DNA of 32,172 bases from Hyphomonadaceae bacterium (GTDB lineage Bacteria > Pseudomonadota > Alphaproteobacteria > Caulobacterales > Aquidulcibacteraceae). The DNA lies in NCBI GenBank assembly GCA_020848895.1, contig JADLHI010000038.1, forward strand, positions 1 to 32,172, read 5' to 3'. Below, one piece after another: positions 23,214-31,128 of the stretch (positions are counted from its first letter, which is position 1; every line of letters starts with the position of its first letter). The notes beneath the pieces were generated by a model. That model had not been told where the DNA came from. It worked only from the letters and a program-made list of their open reading frames with translations, and searched no databases. Position numbers and translations under genes: made by a program.

Positions 23214-23296
23214 GGCCTCGCCGGTAACTCAGCGCGGCGGTGGTGCGAATGGTCATGGGCGGGCGAGCCGCATTGGCCTTCGGCGCTTGAGCCTGT

Positions 23297-25426
23297 ATGC
23301 GCGTACTCATGGTCCGTTTTGCCGCACTGGCGGCCTTTCTTCTTAGTTTCCTTGCCGTCGCGCCGGCGGTTGCTCAGCCTCTGCCCGGGCCGCGGCAGGT
23401 CGAGGCGTCGCTGCATTCCTCGCGCGCGGCGGTTGCGCCGGGCGAGCGCTTCACGATCGTGCTGCGCGAGGCGATCAACGACGGTTGGCACACCTATTGG
23501 CGCAATCCCGGCGATAGCGGTGAACCCACGCAGCTGACATGGACGCTGCCGGCCGGATGGCGCGCTGGTGAAATCCAATGGCCGGCGCCCGAAGCTGTGC
23601 CTTACGCGATGCTGGTGAATTACGGCTACGAAGGCGAAGTGCTGTTTCCGGTCGAGGTCGTCGCGCCAGTGAACGCGCGGCCGGGCGCGACGGTGACGCT
23701 GACCGCGGCCGCGTATTGGCTGGTGTGTTCCGATGTGTGCATTCCCGAAGACGCAACGCTGACGCTGAGCGTGCCCGTAGCTGCGCAAGGTCGTGACGAT
23801 CCGCAGTGGGCGGCGCGCGTGGCGGATGCGGCGGCGAATATTCCGCGCCGCCAAGATGGCGTGAACGCGACGATCGCGGCGGGTTCGCCGTCGCGCCTCA
23901 GTGTGTCGCTGCCGAACGCCGGTTCGATCCGCAATGTGCGTTTCTTTCCGTTTGAGCGCGGTGTGGTGAAGGCGGCGGCACCGCAGCATGCGCGTGTTGG
24001 CGTCGACGGCGCGAGTTTTTCGCTGACGTCCGATCTAAGGCCGCTTGGTGAGGCGCCGCTGGCGGGGCTTGTCGTTTACGAGATGCAAGACCTCAACGGC
24101 GCCTGGGCGCGGCGCGGTGTGGAGATTTCAGCTGAGCTTGGCGAGGCCATCGCCGGAACGGATGAGCGCGCGGCGCCAATGTCGGATGATTACGCGCTGG
24201 CGGAGCTTGAAGGCGGCGCGCCGGCGCTAGCGCCACAAGCGGCTGACCTGAGCTTTGCCGCGCTCCTGGCGGCGGTTGGCCTGGCGTTTCTTGGTGGGTT
24301 GATCCTCAACATTATGCCGTGCGTGCTGCCGGTGCTTTCGGTGAAGGCGTTGCAGTTCGCGGGCGGCGCGCACAGCGGCGACGCGCGCCGCCACGGCGTG
24401 CTCTATTTCGCCGGCGTGATGGTCACGTTCCTGGCGCTGGCCGTACTGCTGATCGCATTGCGCGGGGCGGGCGAGGCCGTGGGTTGGGGCTTCCAGCTGC
24501 AGGCGCCGTGGGTGACGAGCGCGTTGGCGCTGCTGTTCTTCCTGATTGGGCTGAACTTGCTCAGCGTGTTTGAGTTTGGCGCGGGCGCGCAGAATGTAGG
24601 CGCCGGACTCGCTTCACGCGGCGGCGATATGGGCGCCTTCTTTACCGGCGCGCTTGCAGTGATTGCGGCGACGCCATGCACGGCGCCTTTCATGGCTGGC
24701 GCGATTGGCGCGGCGCTCACGCAATCGGCGCTGACGACGTTGGTGATTTTCGCAGCCCTCGGGCTAGGCTTTGCCTTGCCGCTCACGGCGTTGCATTTCG
24801 CGCCGGGCTTACAGCGGCTCATTCCAAAACCAGGCGCCTGGATGGAGCGCGTGAAGAACGTGCTCGCCTTCCCAATGTTTGGCGCGGCGGTGTGGCTGGT
24901 GTGGGTGTTCACGCAGCAGGCCGGGCCTGAAGGCACGATTGCGCTGCTGACGTTGTTTGTGGCGGTGACGTTCCTGATCTTGTCGGCGCGCTGGGGGCGG
25001 ATGTGGCTGGCGTTCGGCGTGCTGCAATTGGTGATTACCGGGGCGTTTATCTGGCGGCCGCTGATCGGCGTGGAAACGCATGAAGTGGTGGCGTCCGAGC
25101 CCTGGAGTGCGGCGCGGGTAAGCCAGCTGCAAGGCGAAGGGCGCGCCGTGTTCGTGAACTTCACAGCGGCGTGGTGTGTGACCTGTAAGGTCAATGAGCT
25201 GACAGCGTTCACGCCGCGGGTTGCGGGCGCGATGTCGGATACCAACACCGCGTATCTCGTCGGCGATTGGACCAATCGCGATGGCGATATCGCCGCGGCG
25301 CTGGCTGAGCACGGACGCGCGGGCGTGCCGCTCTATTTGTATTATCCAGCTGATGGCGGCCCGCCGCGAGTTTTGCCGCAAGTGCTGACCGAGTCGTTGG
25401 TGTTGCAGACGGTTGAGGGAAGGTAG
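23297..25426 (+). CDS. dsbD: DsbD/ScsB-type thiol:disulfide interchange protein
   Basis: The protein carries electrons from cytoplasmic thioredoxin across the membrane to keep periplasmic thiols reduced. The 709-residue product has a signal peptide (about 1-28), a periplasmic N-terminal domain with the pair Cys144/Cys148 (VCSDVCIPED), a transmembrane DsbD domain with eight spans carrying Cys342 (NIMPCVLPVLSVKAL) and Cys461 (ATPCTAPFM), and a C-terminal thioredoxin domain with Cys627/Cys630 (AAWCVTCKVNE). All three redox pairs are intact. The N-terminal domain is longer than in E. coli DsbD, as in ScsB-like proteins. No Shine-Dalgarno is clear before ATG 23297; ATG 23309 is an alternative. It ends before a convergent gene. 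Confidence 0.93.
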   Translation: MRVLMVRFAALAAFLLSFLAVAPAVAQPLPGPRQVEASLHSSRAAVAPGERFTIVLREAINDGWHTYWRNPGDSGEPTQLTWTLPAGWRAGEIQWPAPEAVPYAMLVNYGYEGEVLFPVEVVAPVNARPGATVTLTAAAYWLVCSDVCIPEDATLTLSVPVAAQGRDDPQWAARVADAAANIPRRQDGVNATIAAGSPSRLSVSLPNAGSIRNVRFFPFERGVVKAAAPQHARVGVDGASFSLTSDLRPLGEAPLAGLVVYEMQDLNGAWARRGVEISAELGEAIAGTDERAAPMSDDYALAELEGGAPALAPQAADLSFAALLAAVGLAFLGGLILNIMPCVLPVLSVKALQFAGGAHSGDARRHGVLYFAGVMVTFLALAVLLIALRGAGEAVGWGFQLQAPWVTSALALLFFLIGLNLLSVFEFGAGAQNVGAGLASRGGDMGAFFTGALAVIAATPCTAPFMAGAIGAALTQSALTTLVIFAALGLGFALPLTALHFAPGLQRLIPKPGAWMERVKNVLAFPMFGAAVWLVWVFTQQAGPEGTIALLTLFVAVTFLILSARWGRMWLAFGVLQLVITGAFIWRPLIGVETHEVVASEPWSAARVSQLQGEGRAVFVNFTAAWCVTCKVNELTAFTPRVAGAMSDTNTAYLVGDWTNRDGDIAAALAEHGRAGVPLYLYYPADGGPPRVLPQVLTESLVLQTVEGR

Positions 25427-25439
25427 CGACGTCTGCGAT

Positions 25440-25463
25440 GCGGGCCTGAAGGGCCGCGGTCCA
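25440..25463. repeat. Short repeat GCGGGCCTGAAGG..GCGGTCCA, copy 2
   Basis: This 24-bp sequence matches 13184-13207 at 22 of 24 positions. It lies between the convergent stops at 25426 and 25469. Confidence 0.7.
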
Positions 25464-25468
25464 GATGG

Positions 25469-25870
25469 TTAGCGGCGCGCGAGGTTGCGCTCGTGGGCGC
25501 GATCGGCGGCGGCCGAGGCGGCGAGCGGTGCGAGCATCACGGTGTCGTCCATCAGCACACGCAGGTTCATCAGCGCGGCGTCTTGTTCGGCCGCCGTGTC
25601 GGCGGCGGAGAACTCCGCGGCGCGTTCGCGTGCGTCGCTGGCAATGCCTTGGAAGATGCACGGCATGTCCTGGCCGACGCCGGCGCTGCTGAGCGTCGTT
25701 GAGAGACGCTGGGCGTCGGCGGAAAAGGACTCAATGCGGGCGATCAGTTCCGGCGAAACCGAGTCTATCGCCGCAAGCGCGCGGGCTTCGGCTTCGATAT
25801 CGCTCGACAGCTTCGGAATATCGCCAAGGCTGGCGACGTTAAACGCAACCAAAGCGAGACACGTGAGCAT
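25469..25870 (-). CDS. Small exported protein, tandem paralogue B
   Basis: The 133-residue product begins MLTCLALVAFNVASLGDIPK, a short hydrophobic leader with an early Cys. It aligns with the upstream gene at 25925-26308: both have LSSDIEAEARALAA or LATEVEAEARTLSA, then an Asp/Leu-rich helix, VGQDMPCIFQGIASDA or VAQDLPCIFHGISEDA, LMNLRVLMDDTVMLAPLAA or FSALRALLDDAILIAPMAA. The first Cys and the PCIF Cys are conserved. AAGGA lies upstream of ATG 25870. The function is unknown. The basic tail (RAHERNLARR) is absent from its partner. Confidence 0.75.
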   Translation of the reverse strand: MLTCLALVAFNVASLGDIPKLSSDIEAEARALAAIDSVSPELIARIESFSADAQRLSTTLSSAGVGQDMPCIFQGIASDARERAAEFSAADTAAEQDAALMNLRVLMDDTVMLAPLAASAAADRAHERNLARR

Positions 25871-25924
25871 GAGCCGGGGTCCTTTGCACGTAGGCTCTGA
25901 ACCAAGAGCAAAAGCGGCGCCGGG

Positions 25925-26308
25925 TTACTCGTGCGCGGTCTGAGCGTCGGCGACCGCGGCGGCGGCCATCGGAGCGATCAGGATGGCGTCGTCGAGAAGC
26001 GCGCGCAGCGCGCTGAAGGCCATGTCGCGTTCGGTGGCTGTATCCGCCTCTTGGAGTTCACGCATGTGAACCAGCGCGTCTTCGGAGATGCCGTGGAAGA
26101 TGCAGGGCAAGTCCTGAGCGACGCCGAGTTGGCGGAGGGAAGCAGAGAGTTGTTCGGAGTCCTGCGAGAAGTCCTGAACGCCGGCCAGGAAGGTCGGGGT
26201 GACTTCGGTCTGGGCGGACAGGGTGCGGGCTTCGGCTTCGACCTCGGTCGCCAGGGACGGAAGTTCGGCGGCGCCGACGGTAAGCATCAAAGCGATACAG
26301 GTGAGCAT
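25925..26308 (-). CDS. Small exported protein, tandem paralogue A
   Basis: The 127-residue product begins MLTCIALMLTVGAAELPSLA and shares its whole length with the downstream gene (54 bp away), clearly a local duplication. Conserved features are the early Cys4, the LPCIFHGI motif, and the helical stretch ending in DDAILIAPMAAAAVADAQ. No known domain was recognised. GAAGAGG lies before ATG 26308. The pair is probably one operon. The early Cys after a short hydrophobic run is too near the N-terminus for a standard lipobox, so it may be a membrane-associated or secreted protein with a disulfide. Confidence 0.75.
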   Translation of the reverse strand: MLTCIALMLTVGAAELPSLATEVEAEARTLSAQTEVTPTFLAGVQDFSQDSEQLSASLRQLGVAQDLPCIFHGISEDALVHMRELQEADTATERDMAFSALRALLDDAILIAPMAAAAVADAQTAHE

Positions 26309-26354
26309 GGGTTGGGCCTCTTCGCCTTAGAGGCGAGCAAGTCCTGGGCCGTTC

Positions 26355-26432
26355 TGGGGATTGGGGACGAGCGACCGGGGATGGGCGGCGCCCTTGCGAC
26401 TCTCGCACCCAGTCCGTAGTCCCTAGTCCCCA
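26355..26432. repeat. Inverted repeat ending just before the hisS start
   Basis: TGGGGATTGGGGAC (26355-26368) and GTCCCTAGTCCCCA (26419-26432) match at 12 of 14 positions as an inverted repeat, and the second arm ends 2 bp before ATG 26435. No Shine-Dalgarno is present. Confidence 0.65.
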
Positions 26433-26434
26433 AC

Positions 26435-27868
26435 ATGACCGATCCCGCCGCCCCCCGCCCGAAACCTCGCCGCGCGCGCGGGCTGCCGGATCGCCGTGGG
26501 GCGGATCTGGCGTTGGAGCGGCAACTCATTTCGCGGGTCTCCAAGGTCTACGAAGACTGGGGTTTCGAGCCGCTGGAGACGCCGGCGTTCGAGTATGCGG
26601 ATGCGCTTGGTAAATTCCTGCCGGACCAGGATCGGCCGAACGAGGGCGTGTTTGCCTTTGAAGACGACGAAGAATGGGTGGCGCTGCGCTACGATTTGAC
26701 CGCGCCGCTGGCGCGGTTCGTGGCGGAAAATTTCGACGCGCTGCCGAAGCCCTATCGCCGTTGGGCGGCGGGCCCGGTTTGGCGCAATGAGAAGCCGGGG
26801 CCGGGGCGCTTCCGGGAATTCTGGCAGTGTGACGCGGACACCGTAGGCAGCGCTTCGCCTGCGGCAGATGCCGAGATGATCGCCATGGCGTGCGCGGCGT
26901 ATCGGGCTGTCGGGCTCGCCGATGGGCAGTTTCAGATCAAGTTTTCGACACGCAAACTGCTCGACGCCGTGCTCGAGAAGATCGGCGTTTCGGCAGATGC
27001 GTTCTCGACGCGGTTGGTCGTGCTGCGTGCGATCGACAAGTTCGATCGCTTGGGCGTGCGCGGTGTTGAAGCGCTGCTTGGCGCGGGTCGCAAGGATGAA
27101 TCCGGCGATTTCACCAAGGGCGCGGGGCTGGATGCGTCGCAAGCGAAAGCGGTGCTCGATTTGGTGAGCGCCGGTTCGGGCTCGCGTGCGGACGTGCTTG
27201 CGCGACTGGCGGCGATCGGCGGCGAAGATGGCGTTTCAGAACTGCGCGCCATCGATGCGGCGCTGAGTGCGCTCGGTGTCGGGGATGCGTATGCGCAGAT
27301 CGATCCGACCATCGTGCGCGGACTTGAATATTACACCGGCGCTGTGTTCGAGGGGCAACTCGTCGGCGGCGATGGCGTGTTTGGTTCGATCGGCGGCGGC
27401 GGGCGCTACGATGATCTTGTCGCACGCTTCCGTGGTGAACGGATTCCGGCGACGGGATTCTCGATTGGCGTCTCGCGTCTGGCGGCGGCGCTGCAAGCGC
27501 AGCAAGCGGCCGAGGCGGATGGTCCGGTTGTCGTGCTGGTGATGGATCAGGCGCGTGTCGCGGACGCGCTGGCGATGGCGGATGAATTGCGCCGCGCCGG
27601 TGTGCGGGCTGAGGCTTATCTCGGCGCGGCGGGGATGAAGGCGCAGCTGAAATATGCCGACAAGCGCGGTGCGCCGATCGCGGTGATCCAAGGCGGGGAC
27701 GAACTGGCCAAAGGTGTGGTCACACTTAAGGACCTGAAGCTCGGCGCCAAGATCGCGGCGGGCCTGGGTGAAGATCGCGAGGCTTACGCAAAGGCGCGCG
27801 AGCAGGTTCAGCAGGAAGTACCGCGCGCTCAGCTGGTTGCCGCAGTGCAGCAAATGCGCGCCTGCTAA
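26435..27868 (+). CDS. hisS: Histidyl-tRNA synthetase
   Basis: It charges tRNA-His. The 477-residue product has class II motifs: motif 1 region (LISRVSKVYEDWGFEPLETP), motif 2 with WRNEKPGPGRFREFWQCDAD, the HisA motif GLEYYTGAVFE, motif 3 in ATGFSIGVSRL, and an anticodon-binding C-terminal domain (VVVLVMDQARVADALAMA onward, with KGVVTLKDLKLG). The motif 2 loop (PGPGRFREFWQCD) differs from E. coli (with RYREFHQ) and matches the alphaproteobacterial type that charges tRNA-His without the extra G-1. The start lacks a Shine-Dalgarno and lies at the end of an inverted repeat. A terminator follows at 28010. Confidence 0.96.
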   Translation: MTDPAAPRPKPRRARGLPDRRGADLALERQLISRVSKVYEDWGFEPLETPAFEYADALGKFLPDQDRPNEGVFAFEDDEEWVALRYDLTAPLARFVAENFDALPKPYRRWAAGPVWRNEKPGPGRFREFWQCDADTVGSASPAADAEMIAMACAAYRAVGLADGQFQIKFSTRKLLDAVLEKIGVSADAFSTRLVVLRAIDKFDRLGVRGVEALLGAGRKDESGDFTKGAGLDASQAKAVLDLVSAGSGSRADVLARLAAIGGEDGVSELRAIDAALSALGVGDAYAQIDPTIVRGLEYYTGAVFEGQLVGGDGVFGSIGGGGRYDDLVARFRGERIPATGFSIGVSRLAAALQAQQAAEADGPVVVLVMDQARVADALAMADELRRAGVRAEAYLGAAGMKAQLKYADKRGAPIAVIQGGDELAKGVVTLKDLKLGAKIAAGLGEDREAYAKAREQVQQEVPRAQLVAAVQQMRAC

Positions 27869-28009
27869 GCGGCGTTCGCGCAACGCTTCGCGGCTAACCA
27901 TGAGAAGCGCTTGACCGGGCGCACAACGCGGCTCAATTTCGCCGCGATCGTCGGCGTCGCGGACGGTCGCGTTTCGGGGAGGAGACGCCCTCTACAAAGC
28001 GACGTGAGG

Positions 28010-28048
28010 CGGCCGCATCGGGGAACGGTGCGGCCGTCTTTGTATTTA
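28010..28048 (+). terminator. Terminator after hisS
   Basis: CGGCCGCA (28010-28017) pairs with TGCGGCCG (28029-28036), and ACAAAG/CTTTGT further out extends the stem, followed by TCTTTGTATTT. It lies between the hisS stop and the facing nhaA stop. Nothing else coding is seen in 27869-28045. Confidence 0.75.
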
Positions 28049-29278
28049 TCGCTCTTCGAACACGCCGTGTTTGGCAGCCAGTTCTTCTTCTTGCGTGAGC
28101 GCGCTTGGCGCAGGATGCGCGTTGCGTGTCGCGAACCACAGCACGATCAACCCAAGCAGCGCCGAAGCGAACGATCCGCCGAGCACGCCGAAACGCACGG
28201 GCGTTGCCAGATCGCTCATGCCGAAGGCGAGGTTGCCGATGAACAGACTCATGGTGAAGCCGATGCCGGCAAGCATGGCGATGCCGAGCATCTGCGGCGC
28301 GGTTGCCGGCGCGCGTTGCTTGATCACAAGGCACGCGAGGTAAGTCGCGAGCATGATGCCGAGCGGTTTGCCGGCGATGAGGCCGAGCGCGACGCCGCTT
28401 GCGATGGGATGCAGCAGCGTTTCGAGGCCGGCGCCGCGCAGCACGACGCCGGCGTTCACCAGCGCGAAGATTGGCATGATCGCGAACTGCACCCAGTATT
28501 TGAGCGCGTGCTCGGCGGCGATCAGCGGCGAGCCGCCGGCGGCGTTGCGCATCGGGACGGTCATCGCAGTGAGTACCCCGGCGATCGTGGCGTGCACGCC
28601 GGAGATGAGCATGAAGCCCCACATGACGAGGCCGAGCAGCCAATAGAGCCAGAGCGCGGTGACACCGCCGCGGTTCATCATCAGCATAACGACGAATGTC
28701 GCGATGGCGCCGCCGAGGGCCCAGCCGATGAGGTGCGTTGAATAGAAGAGCGCGATGACGATGATGGCGCCGAGGTCGTCGATGATGGCGAGCGCAAGCA
28801 GAAAGAGGCGCAAGCCCGCCGGCACGCGTGGGCCGAGCAGTGAGAGCACGCCTATGGCGAAGGCGATGTCGGTGGCGGCGGGGATGGCCCAGCCGCGAAG
28901 ATAGGCAGGTTCGCTGGTGTTGAGCGCGACATAGAAGAGCGCGGGCGCCGCCATGCCGCCGATGGCGCCGACCAGCGGAAGCGCGGCTTCGCGTGGGTTC
29001 TTGAACGGGCCTTCGACGGTTTCGCGTTTCAGTTCGAGGCCGACATAAAGAAAGAAGATCACCATCAGGGCGTCGTTGATAATGAGGTGGAGGTTCAGCG
29101 GGTGAGCGCCTTCGCCGACGCCGATGGAAAGGGCGCCAATTTGCTGCTCAAGCAGATGATGGAAGAACGCGCTCGCCGGGCCGTTGAGCAGAATGAATGA
29201 GACGATGGTCGCGGCGATCAGGACAAAGCCTGGCGTGGTGTCGCGTTCCCACCAATGTTTCGTGGCGCTCGGTGTCAT
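28046..29278 (-). CDS. nhaA: Na+/H+ antiporter
   Basis: NhaA exchanges sodium for protons and protects against salt and alkaline pH. The 410-residue product from ATG 29278 has the family length, about 11-12 membrane spans, and the paired Asp167-Asp168 in ALAIIDDLGAIIVIALFY plus Asp137 in ATDIAFAIGVLSLLG, which correspond to the E. coli ion-binding Asp163/164/133. LELKRETVEG and FAIMPIFALVNAGV are further signatures. An upstream ATG at 29362 is in frame but would enter the M24 gene, whose stop is at 29320. It follows that gene by about 40 bp on the same strand, likely one transcript. Regulation by a NhaR-like protein is not seen here. Confidence 0.95.
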   Translation of the reverse strand: MTPSATKHWWERDTTPGFVLIAATIVSFILLNGPASAFFHHLLEQQIGALSIGVGEGAHPLNLHLIINDALMVIFFLYVGLELKRETVEGPFKNPREAALPLVGAIGGMAAPALFYVALNTSEPAYLRGWAIPAATDIAFAIGVLSLLGPRVPAGLRLFLLALAIIDDLGAIIVIALFYSTHLIGWALGGAIATFVVMLMMNRGGVTALWLYWLLGLVMWGFMLISGVHATIAGVLTAMTVPMRNAAGGSPLIAAEHALKYWVQFAIMPIFALVNAGVVLRGAGLETLLHPIASGVALGLIAGKPLGIMLATYLACLVIKQRAPATAPQMLGIAMLAGIGFTMSLFIGNLAFGMSDLATPVRFGVLGGSFASALLGLIVLWFATRNAHPAPSALTQEEELAAKHGVFEER

Positions 29279-29319
29279 CGGTCGCTTCTGAATTGTCACA
29301 CGCCGTGGACGCAACCCTT

Positions 29320-30009
29320 TTATGAACGCAGCAGGCGTTCGTAGAAGCCGCCGAAGGAACAATCGGGCGCGATAAGGTGGGTTTCGATGATCCAGAAGCG
29401 ATTGCGGCCGAGGTGATCTGGGTCGCTTAGCTTATTGGGGTTGTCGGGATAGATGCGCGTGTGCTCGCGCTCGCCGGGCCAGGTGAGGTGCGGGAATTCG
29501 CCGATGGTGTGGCCCGCGATCTTGCCGCCAAAGACGTAGCCGCGTTGCTCGGCCGCGGCGCAGGCGCGGGCGTAAAGTTCGGCGCCGGAAATGTCAGGGT
29601 CTGCGTTCGCGTGGGCGCGCGTGTCCTCGAAGACCTTCGGGAGCGCGGCGACGAGCGCGTGGTGCGCGGGATCGTTTCCAATCGCGTAGGTTTGGCCGAT
29701 GTCCGCTTCCCACGCTTCAAAGACAGGGCCGAGGTCGAGATAGACCGTGTCGTTTGCGCCGATCGTGCGTTCTTCGGGATTGTCCGCGAATACACAGAGC
29801 GTGTTGGCGCCGGCGCGCACGAGGCGTTTGTGCCAATGACGCGTGACGCCGAAGTCGTGCTCGGCCAGGGCGGCGATGTCCGCGTCGACTTCGCTCTCGC
29901 GGCGGCCTGGTTGGATGAAGCCGGCCGCTTCAATCGCGGCCAGCATGTCCAGCGCGCGCTCTTCGGCGGCGATGAGGCGGGCTAATCGGATTTCATCGGC
30001 GCCGGTCAT
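29320..30009 (-). CDS. M24-family metallopeptidase-like protein
   Basis: The 229-residue product resembles the pita-bread fold of Xaa-Pro aminopeptidases without the N-terminal domain. Metal ligands fit: Asp in YLDLGPVFEAWEADIGQTYA (two Asp), His in GGKIAGHTIGEFPH, Glu in WIIETHLIAP and Glu in the final FYERLL. The substrate is unknown; similar proteins are often annotated as M24 family. ATG 30009 (MTGADEIRLARLIAAEER) is preferred over the longer frame that starts at 30225 because the extra 72 residues have no family match. No Shine-Dalgarno is evident. It is followed by nhaA. Confidence 0.88.
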   Translation of the reverse strand: MTGADEIRLARLIAAEERALDMLAAIEAAGFIQPGRRESEVDADIAALAEHDFGVTRHWHKRLVRAGANTLCVFADNPEERTIGANDTVYLDLGPVFEAWEADIGQTYAIGNDPAHHALVAALPKVFEDTRAHANADPDISGAELYARACAAAEQRGYVFGGKIAGHTIGEFPHLTWPGEREHTRIYPDNPNKLSDPDHLGRNRFWIIETHLIAPDCSFGGFYERLLRS

Positions 30010-30308
30010 TGCGCGCACGCTATCGGCGGAAGCAGCGCTTCGCCAGTGGCCCGATGGCTCGGCGCGCTTGCGGCCAAAGGCGCGATTGTGGAGCGATGGC
30101 GGCCATGCCACCAATTTGCCGTGCAGCCCATCGCGCGTCTTGAGCTTCCCGCTGGAGCTTTGCTCCAAAGCTACGTTTCCCGCGGCGCGTACACGGATTG
30201 CTTTGCGGCGGATGTTGCCCCGCAAGCGTTTCCTTGGAGACGCTATTGAAGCGCTTTACACGAGCGCGGCGTTCGAGCGTGAGCGCTTCGTGCTCACGTG
30301 GGGCGGGG
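30010..30308. other. Intergenic stretch without a recognised gene
   Basis: This 299-bp stretch separates the M24-like gene start from the membrane protein stop. No coding frame with family features was found. A short palindrome (AGCTTTGCTCCAAAGCT at about 30160-30178) is visible. The promoter of the M24-nhaA unit should lie here. Confidence 0.5.
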
Positions 30309-30896
30309 CTAGGACAGCCCCAAAACGCGCAGGTATGCCGAATAAATGAAGCTGAGCATTGCAATCTGAATGAGCATCGCGACGAGGACGATGCGAGGAT
30401 GCTTTGCCAACAAGGAGATGGAGATCATCACCAGCGCCAACGAGTTGAGGACGAGATAGCGGATCAAGTTCAGCCAGTTCTCGCTTTCAACCATGCGCAG
30501 GGTGCTCGGAACTTCGAGGCACAGCGTGAGGATGAAGATCACGAGGATCGGGCCGAGCGTCCATTTGCGGCGGGCGAAGAAGTAGTCGTCGAGGCTCTGC
30601 CACTCGTTGTGATCGTCCGGCACGACCGTCACGGCGACGAGGAAATAGGCGATGCCGATAATGATCGGGATCGCCATGTCGATGAGGTCGATGCGCAGAT
30701 GCTGTAGGCGCAGCCAGGCATCAATCAGCGACGTGATAATCTGAAGAAAAACGAGTGCGCCGAGTGTCGGCGTGAGGAAGCCGATCTTGGGGCGCGTGCG
30801 CGCGCGGATGAGGCGGCCAAAGCTGAGCAGCAGCTCCGCCAGGCCGATGCCGAGCAGCAGGCCGTAAAAGCCCATGAAGAATTCGAAGGGACTCAT
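30309..30896 (-). CDS. Six-span membrane protein, unknown
   Basis: The 195-residue product starts MSPFEFFMGFYGLLLGIGLA and has about six hydrophobic segments; the loop between spans contains RTRPKIGFLTP, and a longer loop carries VPDDHNEWQSLDDYFFARRKW. It ends SFIYSAYLRVLGLS. The family is not recognised; related small integral membrane proteins are common in alphaproteobacteria without a function. ATG 30896 is chosen because it starts the first span directly. The Shine-Dalgarno is poor. It is upstream of the M24-nhaA unit on the same strand, separated by about 300 bp. Confidence 0.75.
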   Translation of the reverse strand: MSPFEFFMGFYGLLLGIGLAELLLSFGRLIRARTRPKIGFLTPTLGALVFLQIITSLIDAWLRLQHLRIDLIDMAIPIIIGIAYFLVAVTVVPDDHNEWQSLDDYFFARRKWTLGPILVIFILTLCLEVPSTLRMVESENWLNLIRYLVLNSLALVMISISLLAKHPRIVLVAMLIQIAMLSFIYSAYLRVLGLS

Positions 30897-30964
30897 GGGG
30901 CGGGGATACAACGGAACGCGGCCCAAACAAAAACGACGCAGCTTGGGTGGCGAGAAATCTAGCG

Positions 30965-30997
30965 GCGTCCCTTCTCCTGGTTAAGGAGAAGCGACGC
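30965..30997. terminator. Hairpin between the groL and membrane protein genes
   Basis: GCGTC-C-CTTCTCCT pairs with AGGAGAAG-C-GACGC (13 bp with one mismatch) over a 5-nt loop. It lies between groL and the membrane protein gene, on the same strand, and may be an additional terminator or regulatory structure. Confidence 0.45.
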
Positions 30998-31019
30998 TAA
31001 ACTTCAGACGCTAGCGCGC

Positions 31020-31053
31020 AAACAAAAACGGCGGAGCTTTCGCTCCGCCGTTT
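31020..31053 (-). terminator. Intrinsic terminator of groL
   Basis: On the minus strand AAACGGCGGAGC pairs with GCTCCGCCGTTT over a GAAA loop (12 bp), followed by TTTTGTTTG. It lies about 75 bp after the groL stop. Confidence 0.92.
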
Positions 31054-31080
31054 CCGTTTTCGTGCTTGGTCTTGCATGGA

Positions 31081-31111
31081 CCCCGGAATGGCGATGTGTC
31101 GCCATCCGGGG
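31081..31111. repeat. Hairpin between groL stop and its terminator
   Basis: CCCCGGAATGGC and GCCATCCGGGG pair in an almost perfect stem (one bulge). The sequence type GACCCCGGAATGGC.. is a common intergenic repeat in alphaproteobacteria. It is upstream of the terminator in the direction of groL transcription. Confidence 0.55.
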
Positions 31112-31128
31112 TAACGCGTTGTGGCGCG

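Noticed and set aside
27911..28741. Open frame on the plus strand over the 3' part of nhaA
   Set aside because: It overlaps a certain antiporter gene and has a His/Glu/Arg-rich composition with no known motif.
30010..30225. Extension of the M24-like protein to an upstream ATG
   Set aside because: The extra 72 residues are basic, lack family match, and the shorter start gives the usual domain boundary.
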